Source: Stentor coeruleus
Lineage: Eukaryota; Ciliophora; Heterotrichea; Heterotrichida; Stentoridae
Assembly: GCA_001970955.1 (NCBI GenBank)
Contig: MPUH01000086.1
Span: 49,949-113,948 of the forward strand
Length of the DNA stretch: 64,000 nucleotides
Reading direction: 5' to 3'
Part shown: positions 10,561 to 21,400 of the stretch, piece after piece
How positions within the stretch are numbered: the stretch's first letter is position 1
Layout: each line of letters starts with the position of its first letter
The notes under the pieces: model-generated
The model's input: only the letters and a program-made list of their open reading frames with translations
The model's database searches: none
Told to the model about the DNA's origin: nothing
Made by a program: the position numbers and the translations under genes

Positions 10561-10989
10561 TTATGATAGATTTTGTTTTTTCATTGGGCTTAGATGTTTT
10601 TTCGGCATACTCAACCGTTTTATAAGCTGTTTTTGCGAACTAGCCACTTTACGATTGATTAATGGGGAAATATAGATGGAGTTATCTGGACCTCGAAGAT
10701 TACTATAAAAGGTGCTTTTGTTTGGGTTTGCGAATAACCCTCCATGATTGTATCCAACGTATGTGTCTCTTCCTGAACCATCATAGTTGTATTTTAAAGC
10801 TTTTGAGTCAATACGAGGAACACTTCGGGTTTTATTCATTCTACTCACTCTAGATTCATCAGCAAACTTGTATGGGTATTGGCTTCTGAAAAAACCTCCA
10901 TTTGTTGTTGAAATATATTGATCTCGTCCTTCACCATTTGGGAAATAATGGGAGACTTTTGAGTAAAAATTGTTACCAGTTAGACTCAT
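10561..10989 (-). CDS. Small protein with two GRD-tyrosine-glycine repeats (142 aa), possibly ciliary
   Basis: Not a family I can name securely. The most likely start is the Met of MSLTGNNFYSKV at 10989; an ATG 19 codons upstream gives a run that looks like translated leader. Two matching units are visible, YFPNGEGRDQYISTTNGGFF and YNYDGSGRDTYVGYNHGGLF, each about 21 residues and separated by a basic stretch. Short NG/DGSGRDTYI-type repeats occur, as far as I recall, in small axonemal or microtubule-associated proteins of protists, so a ciliary role is a reasonable guess only. The C-terminus is strongly basic (KRLSMPKKHLSPMKKQN). TAA stop, convergent with the broken zinc-finger frame. Confidence 0.7.
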   Translation of the reverse strand: MSLTGNNFYSKVSHYFPNGEGRDQYISTTNGGFFRSQYPYKFADESRVSRMNKTRSVPRIDSKALKYNYDGSGRDTYVGYNHGGLFANPNKSTFYSNLRGPDNSIYISPLINRKVASSQKQLIKRLSMPKKHLSPMKKQNLS

Positions 10990-11275
10990 ATTTTTTAAGT
11001 AAATGAAAAGCTTTTTGATATAAAAACATTCTTTTTGGTATTTCATTTATGGGGTTAAGTAAATTGTAGTATTTTATTTGATATTTGTTAAACTTTCGCA
11101 AGAATATAAGCCGACAACTTTTAATATTTTTTTTATTTTTAAATAATTTGTATAGTTCCATTGAATCTTTTATTAAACTAGAAGTATTCATAATAAGTCT
11201 ACATATGATATACTGAGCTTTATGATTCTTCATTTTCATTGTAAGTTGTACTTGGTCAATATGGCTTATTTTCAT
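10973..11275 (-). CDS. Doubtful 100-aa open frame upstream of the GRD gene
   Basis: ATG-initiated frame on the minus strand ending 17 bases inside the preferred start of the GRD gene. It is Lys/Ile/Tyr-rich, as chance frames in this composition tend to be, and has no motif. It would fill the 300-base gap between the GRD gene and the divergent SNF1-like kinase. Listed because its length is somewhat more than expected by chance; it may be nothing more than leader sequence. Confidence 0.2.
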   Translation of the reverse strand: MKISHIDQVQLTMKMKNHKAQYIICRLIMNTSSLIKDSMELYKLFKNKKNIKSCRLIFLRKFNKYQIKYYNLLNPINEIPKRMFLYQKAFHLLKKYESNW

Positions 11276-11301
11276 ATGAGTTCATTCAAATAACTAATAA
11301 A

Positions 11302-12825
11302 ATGTAAGGACTAGTCAGGAATGCTCAAGACAGTCTCCTTGCAAAACCCTTAGGCAACTCTATAGGGAATTATATTCTTGGAAAGACCATTGGAGAAGGA
11401 ACTTTCGGTAAAGTCAAGCTGGGAACGCACATACAAACTGAAGAAAAAGTCGCTATAAAAATACTAGAAAAAGATCGAATCTGCGATGTTTCAGACGTTG
11501 AAAGAGTATCAAGAGAAATCCATATACTAAAGCTCATACGGCATCCAAATATAATCCAATTATATGAAGTAATTGAAATTCAGATCATTGAAACCCCTAA
11601 GAAATTATACTTGATAATGGAATATGCTAGTGGAGGGGAGCTTTTTGATTATATAGTAAAAAACAACAAACTCAAAGAAAACGAAGCCTGCAAATTTTTC
11701 CATCAACTGATATCAGGGGTTGATTATATTCATAAACTCCATATTGTGCATAGAGACTTAAAGCCCGAAAACCTTTTACTAGACCATAATAAAAACATAA
11801 AAATCGTCGATTTTGGCCTTAGCAACACTTATAAGCCAGGTGAATTACTTAAAACAGCATGTGGAAGTCCTTGTTATGCAGCACCAGAAATGATTGCTGG
11901 GAAAAAATATGTAGGCTTACAAGTTGATATATGGAGTGCTGGGGTAATACTTTTTGCAGCAGTATGTGGGTATTTACCTTTTGAAGATTCAAATACTTCT
12001 CAGTTGTATAAAAAAATACTTAATGGGGAATATGCTTTTCCTAAATTCATATCTTCAGAAGCTAAAGATATGATAAAGCGTATACTTAATATAGAGCCTG
12101 AAAATAGGCTTAGTATAGAGGATATTAGGAAACATGAGTGGTTTTGTCAGATGAAAGAAGAAGTTAAACCAGGGATATTAATTGGGTATGATCATATTAT
12201 AGTAGATTCATATGTCCTTAAGCAATTAGAAAGATATAATATTGACTTAGATTATACGAAAAAATGCCTTGAAGCTAATAAACATAACAATTATACAACG
12301 TCTTATTATTTGTTGTTGAAAAAATACATTCAAAATGGAGGGAGTTCTATAGCAGATTACTCAGCTAAAGCTCAGGATACTGAAAAGTCTGAAGGGTTTT
12401 CACCACATCCTCCTGTAAAAAACGATGAATTATGCATGTTTATTCCTAGACATAGGAAATTCCAAGAAGGGCAGCATAATCGAAGGACAGAAAGTACTGG
12501 AGGTAGTAATTCTAAAGAAAAAGAACAGTTTAAAGCATTTTTGATACCTGGAAAACATGAAAGACATTCTTCGGTTAAGATGAGAGGAAATAATTCGATG
12601 TCTCCAACAGATAATGGGGTAAGAAGAAGGGTTTTAAGAGGAAGAAAAATGGAAAAAGACTTGAAATTCAAGTCTTCAACACCTAGACCACCAACTAATA
12701 TTCTTAAGACGAGGAAGACTAGGGTTTTAACTCCTGGGATGAAAGAAAATGTGGATATTATTACACCGATTCATAAGTTTAGTATGAGTAGCCATGTTAG
12801 AAAGTCGTCAAGAACTTATAAGTAG
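11302..12825 (+). CDS. SNF1/AMPK-related protein kinase (CAMKL group), two introns, split start codon
   Basis: Ser/Thr kinase of the AMPK/SNF1/MARK group, typically an energy or polarity sensor activated by an upstream kinase. The start codon is AT|G, split by intron 11304-11318; the spliced frame begins MNAQDSLLAKPLGNSIGNYI. A second, stopless intron (11569-11583) restores LYEIIETPKKLYLIMEY, which aligns with plant and animal homologues. Seen in the spliced protein (about 497 aa): GEGTFGKV, VAIK Lys about 48, HRDLKPENLLL (Asp about 142), DFGLSN, and T-loop LKTACGSPCYAAPE with the activating Thr near 175. After the domain, residues about 290-340 look UBA-like; the tail is basic and Ser/Thr-rich. 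TAG stop. Kinase identity is certain; the choice between AMPK and another CAMKL member is open. Confidence 0.92.
11304..11318 (+). other. 15-nt intron splitting the start codon (GTAAGGACTAGTCAG)
   Basis: Unspliced, the kinase frame has no ATG until well inside the domain, and the ATG at 11302 is followed at once by TAA. Splicing creates ATG from AT plus G and opens the kinase frame. It has the invariant A at intron position 10. Confidence 0.85.
11569..11583 (+). other. Stopless 15-nt intron in the kinase (GTAATTGAAATTCAG)
   Basis: Open in frame, but retaining it inserts five residues (VIEIQ) into a strand where SNF1 homologues have none. Removing it gives LYEIIETPKK, the family sequence. A at position 10 fits. 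Confidence 0.82.
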
Positions 12826-13339
12826 TTATTTTAATGTTGTATTAAAAGTATATATATTAATGAATAGAAATTATAATAAGTTCGGGGATGTACTGTAAAA
12901 AATAGTGAATTTTGTAATATAATGATGGGGTATTTATTGACTTTGTAGTAAATACGATTATTTTCACAGATTTTTTTTGCTGAAATATAAGTAATTTAGC
13001 ATAAAATATCATTAAGATCTTACGATAATAATCTATAAACTCATATAAAATATCCTATATTTCATAAATAAAACATATTTCGCTTATGAGGAACATACGC
13101 TTTATATTAAAAAAATAAACCAAATTCAGTATCACTTGCTAAAAAACAGTACACACAAATCACTTAACTCTTAAATCTAACATATAAAACTTAGGACAAA
13201 TAAAATCTAAGATCAAAAAAATTCCATTTTATCCTCCCTAATCTTGATAATTCACACCTCATAATCTCTAGAGTTTTTTCAATAAACCCTAACATATTAT
13301 CATAGTTTTCCCATATTCCAAAGAACTTTATTATAAAAA
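12826..13339. other. AT-rich spacer
   Basis: Gap between two plus-strand genes. I see no frame, repeat or structured RNA. A TATAAAA run lies just before the ATG of the next gene. Confidence 0.5.
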
Positions 13340-14392
13340 ATGAGCTCAAAAAAATCAGTTAAATATTCAGATCTAATCAATGATTCTTTCAGCAGTTTAT
13401 TTTCTCTAAAAGAGAACCAAATGCCAATGTACTCAGAAGGTAAGTCCAAAGCGTATATTGCTGCAATGAGAGCTTTACAAGAAAAGCTAGTTTCTATTGA
13501 AGCTGAAAATAAAGAACTCAAAGATGAAATAAAGCTTAATCAGCAGAGAATTTATGTTGAAAAACAGGAATTTGAGATGAAGTTTGTTGAGGAAAGACAA
13601 CATTTGGAAATTGAAGTTAAAGCATTGAAATCTAGAATTAACGAACTGGAGATATCAGAAAAAAATTTACAGAAAAAAATGATCATGGCACAGGAGCTGA
13701 TTAGACTTACTGAAACTAAAACTAAGTATCAAGAAGATCTTGCTACTAGAGCCTCTGAACAATTTTCCCTCGACAAAGAGTCATTCAAACTTGAGACTGA
13801 ACTTTTAAAAAAAGCAAACCAAGAATCTAAGCAAAAAGAGTCTTATTTAAAAAAAGAGTTAGAAAAAGAAAAGCGTGATATCAAACTACTCCGTGAAGAA
13901 CTGCATCAGCAAAAAAAGCTCAATGAATATTTACAAGAAGAAATAAATTTCCTTAGAGAAAACAACGATATGCAAAGGGTAAAAATAGAAGAAAACTATA
14001 AAAGTATAAGATCTGACCTGATTCAGCAAAATCAAGAAAATTTGCAAGCTATAAAAAATTTAAACATAAAAAACAAGTCATTACAGCAAATGGTCAATGA
14101 TACTAAAAAACAAGGAGAATACTATAAAGGTCAATATATCAAAATGTCACACAGGTCGAAGTTCTCATTAGATTTAAAAAAATCTCGGTCTAAAGCAAAA
14201 ATTCACGACTCTCAATGCAAGTCTTCAGTTCGAAGTAGTACTCCATCGCTTAGGTATTCAGAACATTCTTATAATCCTTCTATTGGAAATTTATTAGAAG
14301 AAAAAGAGTTGGGACAAGCTATAATAAAGACTGAACTTGAAGTTCAGAAACTTGGAGAAAAATGCCATAATTATCAAATGCATAAAGTATAA
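13340..14392 (+). CDS. Coiled-coil protein (350 aa), weakly Cep57-like
   Basis: ATG 13340 is preceded by TATAAAAA. Residues about 38-270 are an almost continuous Lys/Glu/Gln-rich coiled coil. It starts with SKAYIAAMRALQEKLVSIEA, which resembles the start of the centrosome-localisation coiled coil of Cep57-type proteins (ALKxLQEKI). The tail (about 275-350) is Ser/Arg-rich with SSTPSLRYSEHSYNPS, probably disordered and phosphorylated, then a short helix to the end. A basal-body or centrosomal role is inferred from this weak resemblance. No intron needed. TAA stop. Confidence 0.75.
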   Translation: MSSKKSVKYSDLINDSFSSLFSLKENQMPMYSEGKSKAYIAAMRALQEKLVSIEAENKELKDEIKLNQQRIYVEKQEFEMKFVEERQHLEIEVKALKSRINELEISEKNLQKKMIMAQELIRLTETKTKYQEDLATRASEQFSLDKESFKLETELLKKANQESKQKESYLKKELEKEKRDIKLLREELHQQKKLNEYLQEEINFLRENNDMQRVKIEENYKSIRSDLIQQNQENLQAIKNLNIKNKSLQQMVNDTKKQGEYYKGQYIKMSHRSKFSLDLKKSRSKAKIHDSQCKSSVRSSTPSLRYSEHSYNPSIGNLLEEKELGQAIIKTELEVQKLGEKCHNYQMHKV

Positions 14393-14569
14393 ATAAAGAT
14401 ATGAATTTGATTTGTATGATGAATTCAAATATTTTGTGTTTCTTTAAGATTATGTTGTAGTTGTAATTTTAAATTAAGTAGGGGAAATTATAATTCAAGA
14501 TAATTATAAGTTATTAGGCTTTATTGAACAAAATATATAATGGAAAAATTAAAGTGATACATTTTATCT

Positions 14570-14751
14570 TAATAAAAGAGGTGTATCGATTTGTAGGAAA
14601 TCTTCTTTATTGATATAAAGGCTATTTAAAAAGTTAAAAATATTTAATAAGAGACTAATTTAATAAAAGAGGTGTATCGATTTGTAGGAAATCTTCTTTA
14701 TTGATATAAAGGCTATTTAAAAAGTTAAAAATATTTAATAAGAGACTAATT
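14570..14751. repeat. Perfect 91-base tandem duplication
   Basis: Bases 14570-14660 are followed directly by an apparently identical copy at 14661-14751. The unit is AT-rich and non-coding. Absence of divergence means either a very recent duplication or an assembly error. Confidence 0.9.
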
Positions 14752-15000
14752 TTAATATTAATTTGTGATTTAAAGCAATATATTATAAGCATTTTAAGGG
14801 GTTTAAACTTATTATAATAAAAATGCTGTATCTATGATAATTAGCCAAATGATAATCAATCTTATAATATATAAAAAACATATTTATTAAGATGAAAATT
14901 TTTCAATTTAAAATGTAGCAAATAATTTATCTAGGTTGAAATTTTGAATAAGATATCTATATGCACAGATATGCTATAAAAATGAATAGCAGATCTCTTT

Positions 15001-15360
15001 TAAATATTACAGCAAATTAATTCAGTTCTAGATAAATTGATTGCAAACAATCAAGGGACATATAATAAAGTTATAACTGGCATCAAAAAAAATATGTTAT
15101 CCGATATACACTCAGATACAATATATTCAACCCCATTGAAACAGAATTAATAAACTTAAAAAAAATAAATAAGATATACCAACGATTTAATAGAGACGTT
15201 TAAGAGTGAATTATAATTGATAAACCTCAGTTGATGATTAAATTATAAAAACAGTTTTCAGTTTGCATCAAACGAAGATATAAAAGCAGTATTTGATGTA
15301 GTTAATAAAGTCTTAATAATATTACAGCAGGAATGCCAGATCATGAGAACAAAATCTTAA
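15001..15360 (+). pseudogene. Short decayed coding relic
   Basis: Plus-strand protein-like pieces in shifting frames: LQQINSVLDKLIANNQGTYN, then NPIETELINLKKINKIYQRF, then FASNEDIKAVFDVVNKVLII. They are Gln/Asn/Lys-rich and helical in character. No intron-sized gap links them. The source family is not recognised. The rest of 14752-15780 is featureless AT-rich spacer. Confidence 0.4.
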
Positions 15361-15780
15361 CTCATCTATTTTTATAAACACTAATATTCAGTATTTAATT
15401 TCTATTAATAATTTAAATAGATCTTTACTATTGTTAATAATTATCTCTCACCCTTATATTTATCTGACTGTGACTGCATCCAATCAATGCCAATTTAGTT
15501 TATTATTTTTATTTACTTCGAAGATGACTATTGAAAGAATTGAGATATTTCTAACTCTCCTCAATAATAAATTTTTTTTTGACTCTTAAAAGTTAATAAA
15601 GCATTATATAAAATGAAATATTTCTACAATTCTTAAAGCACTTATAAATTAGTGTTTAATTATTCTCAAAGAAAGTCAAAAGAATAAAATTATCAAGATT
15701 AATCAATTCTAATCATCAAAATATTAGAAATTGTTAATCCAAAATATAAATCGATTTCCGTTCTTAAATTCATTCTATTT

Positions 15781-16227
15781 CTAATGACTTCTAAACTCTT
15801 GCAATTTCAAGTGAGTGAAGTCTCTCTCTAAAAAGCTAAAATGAAATCCTTCTATAGCCTTAATAATTTTTTTATCTGACTTTTGAATTGACTTTAATGC
15901 ATAAATCATTTCAGCTGCCTTTTCTCTAAGGATTTTTTGATATTTTTCTCTTCTTCTCTTTAATTTATGAACCCTTACTCCATTGCCTATTGCTAGAAAT
16001 GGCCAAGCTACTACAGAAACTGCAATAGTTAATGGTAAAAGGACCACTGCAGCCACTGCTTCTTTAGCAGATTTACTTGTACTTATAGATTGACCAGGGT
16101 AAACAATTGGTGCGAAAATTGATTTTTTAACTTCAACTCCAGCATTTTTTAGTCTTCTTTCAATATTCTGCAGCTTATCAACAGCTTTTTCTATTTCTTC
16201 CTTAATATTCCTGATTTGATATGACAT
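15781..16227 (-). CDS. Small membrane protein of unknown function (148 aa)
   Basis: The start at 16227 has the context TATAAATATG, shared with eL33. A Glu/Lys-rich helix (residues about 1-38) is followed by a region with Pro and Gly (FAPIVYPGQS). A 24-residue hydrophobic stretch follows, VAAVVLLPLTIAVSVVAWPF, at about 60-82. A basic amphipathic helix (HKLKRRREKYQKILREKAAE) follows, and the C-terminus is soluble. This suggests a membrane-inserted hairpin or single-pass protein with a coiled-coil partner surface. No family recognised. TAG stop. It stands alone in a gene-poor stretch. Confidence 0.65.
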   Translation of the reverse strand: MSYQIRNIKEEIEKAVDKLQNIERRLKNAGVEVKKSIFAPIVYPGQSISTSKSAKEAVAAVVLLPLTIAVSVVAWPFLAIGNGVRVHKLKRRREKYQKILREKAAEMIYALKSIQKSDKKIIKAIEGFHFSFLERDFTHLKLQEFRSH

Positions 16228-18438
16228 ATTTATAATCCATATAATTACTCAATTTGAAGACATAATTCATTACTATAAAAATGGTAATTTTAACCAAGTC
16301 AAATCCAAATAAAGCGATGAAAAATCATAAACAATAAATTGAAATCAATAGATTTGATGGACTATTGAATAGAATACAAAAAAATCCTAAATTTTAGTTA
16401 GTGAAAAAAAAAAACAAGAAGTAAAATATATGCAATTGTTATTCCTGAAGAAGTTATCTGATCTTTAAAATTGCAATATTGAGGTAAAATTTAGATCATA
16501 TTGAAGTTATACATAAGAATTAGTATATGCTTTTTTCTTTTTAAATTCATTGTATTTTATCTACTTAATAGCATTCTTAAAGTACTCATTCAAGAATAAA
16601 CTATGCAAAATTTCAAAATTAACTTTCGCGATTCCTATTCTAAAAATTGCTGATTCAGTTGAATATTACTACTTACCTAATAGTCTTTGAATTGTCAACT
16701 TTTTAAAGTTTTATTTAGCCACTTTTTACTTACTCTACTTTCTTTTATGTTTTCTGGGTTCTTAGAGCTTCCAATTGCCTTTACGTTTTTTTATCCAATT
16801 TTAAATCTTGTAATTTTTATATAAGAGACTTTTACTAAATTATTAGCATTCTCCTTGCTTTATGATTTCACTAGAGAAAAGCTAAGATTTAAAAAATTCT
16901 TAATTTTATTATAAACCTTATAATTTGGGCTTAATAAGAGTCTGTCTTGATGATAAGTATTAGATGCTATCATTTTTATATTGTATAAAGTAGATATGAA
17001 TTATAGTTAAATATATTTGATGATTTATAAAACTAAGATTTATCTAGAATATGATAAATTTACTTTTCTAATCAATTCTCAATTGTACTAATTATAATAT
17101 CAAAACCTATTATATAAATCTCAGTTATATCTAAATAGAAATTATCTCTATCACTATAAATATGATATAATTAGTTTTAGATGGTTAAATACATTGGAAA
17201 GAATGAAATTGTCAAGATAATTTAATCATCGCTCATGCTAAAAATTCTAACGAAAGAATTGAAATTGTAAGATAATTTAATCATCGCTCATGCTAAAAAT
17301 TCTAACAGTACCAATTTTTTGAGTTCCTCAAGTACCCCTCACTTGGAGCCTTTTAGAATCCCATTTTTTATCTGATTTGGACTGTGTTTTAAGCTTCTTA
17401 AGTGATCACAGGGTAATGATGTTGTTTAAGTTAGAAGTTTTAAGTAATTAACACTATAGACCCGGCTTCGGATTCTTTGAAAGAGCATTAAACGATTTTT
17501 CTTAACCTTGACTCTAGCTCTGATTTTCCCAACCATTTCGATGAGAATGAGAGAGGAGATATTTTTGCATGAAACACTAGCGAATAATTGATTTTGGTTG
17601 CATAAGCAAACAATGCGAGAAGCGAACTAATATTTTATTAGGAAGTCTTTACTTTTTCTTTTATACTTATTTTTATCCTACAAAAGCTCTTTATATCAAG
17701 AGACAAAAGGTATTAGTTCATTTTTCTGCAGTATTTTATAATCAAGACCTAACAAAAAGAATTCTTGCAAAGTTACTCAAAAAATAATAGTAGTTAATGA
17801 ATTATTATATAAAAACCAACAATTCTTTTCAGCACTACACTAATAAATTTTTTCCTTCTCTCACAATAATTATTAGAAAATTTTTAAATAATTTGAACTT
17901 TGTATATTATTTTATGCTTATAAATATATGCAAAAACTTGCTACCTTAATTTTTTAATCAGATATACATTGAGAAGTTGTATCCCAAAGCCAAACTTAAA
18001 TTCGCAATATGAAGCTATTCAGGATAAATGGAATATTCTAGAGGCATAAATGGTAGTGTAACAAAATTTTTTCAAGTTATACTAATAAAGCTTTTGCTCT
18101 AGGATTTAACTTAAGTAAGCAAACTCTCTCTTCACAAAAACTCAACCAGAATACCCTAGTGAATTTTAAAAAAAAAATCAAAAAAGTTTGCAAGAATATT
18201 TTGCTCATAGAACCTATTTGATTTTAAACTAATAAGATTTTTTTGATAAGTGTAAATATTTAGATATGTATTGGGAATTTTTTACTTAAGGCTTACAGTT
18301 TGCCCCAAGTAAGCGTAAAAAACAGATTCAACTTTTGCAACTACATTCCAAAGGAAATAACTATTGAAAATTTTAAGCTAAAATGCTAGTAAGTTTAATT
18401 TATTCTTCATTTTGCTAAAAAAGCGAGGATATAATAAT
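16228..18438. other. 2.2-kb gene-poor spacer
   Basis: AT-rich. It holds an imperfect tandem repeat at 17197-17306. A less AT-rich stretch at about 17310-17540 contains a small inverted repeat (CAAGT...ACTTG near 17330-17350). I find no gene, tRNA or recognisable RNA. Confidence 0.5.
17197..17306. repeat. Imperfect 55-base tandem repeat
   Basis: 17197-17251 and 17252-17306 agree except for one inserted T and one missing C. The shared core includes AATTTAATCATCGCTCATGC. The small divergence argues that this is a real duplication rather than an assembly error. Confidence 0.85.
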
Positions 18439-21400
18439 ATGGATCCTATTCAAATAGTGATCGATGATTCTAATAAAGACATTGCAGAGAAAACAACTCT
18501 TAATATAACCGATGAGACAAAAATTAAAGCAGCATCTTGCTTTAGTGAAAAGAAAAAATTATTGTGCAAAATAATTAGTGGGATAGTGATATTCGTAATT
18601 ATAGCTTCAATCGCATTTGGCGTATACTTTGGAATATTTTGGAAAAAAGAGTACAAGTATCGTCCTCCTAATTCTGGATCAGTAATCAATGTTGAGATAG
18701 TATCACGTAACAGCACATCAAATTCAAGATCACTAACAGAAGATGAATCTATTTCTAATTCAACTTATACATTAATTGTGGTTGATTCCACAGTAAATTC
18801 AATTGAGCTAATAGCAGTACCTGGCATTGTTACAGAAGCTGAAATATATAATCTTAGATTCCTTTCAGACTCTGATGAGGAAACATTTGATACTTTACCA
18901 TTTTATATAGCACAAGTCGATCTTACTGAAGGAAAAGTATTCTCAATGAAAAAACCTGTAAACGTTTCTGAGAGTGATGCACAAAAAACTGCATCAGCTA
19001 TTAGCATGGCTGTAATCAATACTCGTGGTGAAGAAAAAGCAAAAATGAAAGATTCAAGTACTAATGCCTGTGAAGTGTATGGAGAAGTTTCATATTGTCC
19101 TAGCTTTTCCAGCGAAATAAATGAAAAATATGTTATACTTAAAACAAGTTATAATGGATTTATTGCAAATGAACATAGAAGACTTGAAGATTCAAATCCT
19201 TTAATTGGTAATACAAATTTGACAATTGAAAAAACTAGTTACATAAATAAAGATACAGGAGATATAGATAGATCTGAAGTAAATGGTGCAGCAAATATAA
19301 ACGTAATTGAAAATGAGAATGATACAAGTTCACTTTCTGAATCGTATGTAATTGAAAGCAATTTATCTGCACAATTTACTCAAACGAATTTTACTTTAAG
19401 CAAGAATGAAGTAAAAGACTTAAAAAGTAATTTGGAAAAACATGTTAATTATGAAGATGTAAATCTTAATAGCACTCAAAGTTATAAAGTGGATGGAGAT
19501 AATCCAGATGGAAGTTTGATAATGGGTCCAACAGAGAGCCGTGAGCTTGAATTACAAGATCATGGAAGAAATCTAGGCGTATCGATAAATGAAAAAGTCA
19601 ACTTGTTTAAAGTGCTAGGAACCAATGTAAATTTATGCATTAAAATGTTAGAAAAAGAAGGTGGTAATCTTGGAGCAACAACTTCACTTGAATTTGGTAA
19701 AGTGTTTAGCGTTATTTTAGCTGAGCAGGTTTATGGTGAGTCATTTTTGAAAAAAGTTAAGCAAATTATCAATTTGAAGAATATCCTTGAAGAAGGAATC
19801 AACAAATTAAAAAATTTAACTGATGTCTATGTTAATAAGTCAATTGGGCCATTTCAAACTGAAATTTTAACAAAAATAGCTGAGCTTCAATCTTTTCTAG
19901 TAACAGCAGAAACCATGCTCACTAATGCTACAAAAAGCCTAGAAAGCACAGCTTCATCTTATATAGATAAGATAAATACAAAGACAAAAGAGTTTGAAAA
20001 GAAAATTGAAGATCAAGTAGCTCAAACTCAAAACAGTATTGATGAACTTAAAAATGAGTCAGATAAATTAAATAATTTGATATCAGATGCTAATAAACTC
20101 AAAGACCAATTACAAAGTGAGCTGCAAAAGGGTAAAAATAAGCTTGATGATCTTAAAAATACCCAAATCCCTAATTTAGAAAAAATAAAAAATGACGCAA
20201 TCTCTAAAATCCAAGAAAATGCAAAAAATCTTTTAGACTATGAAAACCTAGAAAACAATTATCAGAATGCAAAAACACAACTAGAAAATCAGATTACTGA
20301 AATAACTAAAGTAATAAATACACTTCAAAGTTATGCTGAAAATATAAAAGGAGTCATTGATAGCTTAAGTGACCAAATAAAAGCTATTCAAGAATATGCT
20401 AATTCTCAGTTAAGTAGTTTGAAAAACAATATTGAAAGTTCTGTTGATGAAATTTATAAAGGACTAGAAGATGTGGAAAAAAGGATTGATGAAGAAGTTA
20501 CAAAGGCCACAGAAAAATTAAATAATCAAATAGCAGACTTGCAAAGCCAAATCAATGATATTGAAAATCAATTAAAAACAGCAACTGAGGACAAAATTTC
20601 TGAACTCTTAGATGAAAAAGCTAAATTACAAAGCGATATTTCAACTTGCCAAGAAAAAATCAATACAGAGATTTCAAAAACTAGTGCTGAGCTTAATGCA
20701 CAAAAAGACAAATATCTTGCAGATTTCGATGCACAATGTCAAATTGCTGAAGGGGAGTTTAGAAAGCAGATGAAATACTGGAGTGATACAATATTAGCAT
20801 ACAAAAATCAGATAAGTGATTTTTCTGGTCAATTAAACAATATTGAATCTCAATTAATTAATGAAAAAGAGCAAATAGAAAATGAACTATCAGGACTTGC
20901 TCGTAGGTTCTTATCAGAAGGCCAAGATTTGAATATTTATTATGAAGACCTAAAAAATACCCTGAATTCGCAAATAATTGAAAAATCTAATCAGATAAAT
21001 GAGGTTATTGAATTAAAAAACAAGCTTAATGATATTTCGATCCTTGCTGACAGTGAATCTGAAAAAGTACAAACTAATCTTCTTAAATCAAAAGAAAGCA
21101 TAGAAAACGAGGTTAAGGATTTAAAATCTCAAGTTGAGGAAAGTCTTTTAGATGTAGAAAAAAGAATAATTTCAGAAGTAACTGAAGCTAGAAAACAGAT
21201 AGAATCAGAAATACAAAATAAGCAGCAAGAACTTGAAAAAAGTATTGATGATGCTGAAAAGGCACTTATCCAAGCATCAATTGATAATCTTAATACTCTT
21301 CTTTTAGAAAAAGCTAATTTAGAACAAGAATTACTAGCTGAAAAACAAAAGTTGGAAGATCAAATTGAAGAAATGAAAGTTGCTTATTTATATATGCTAG

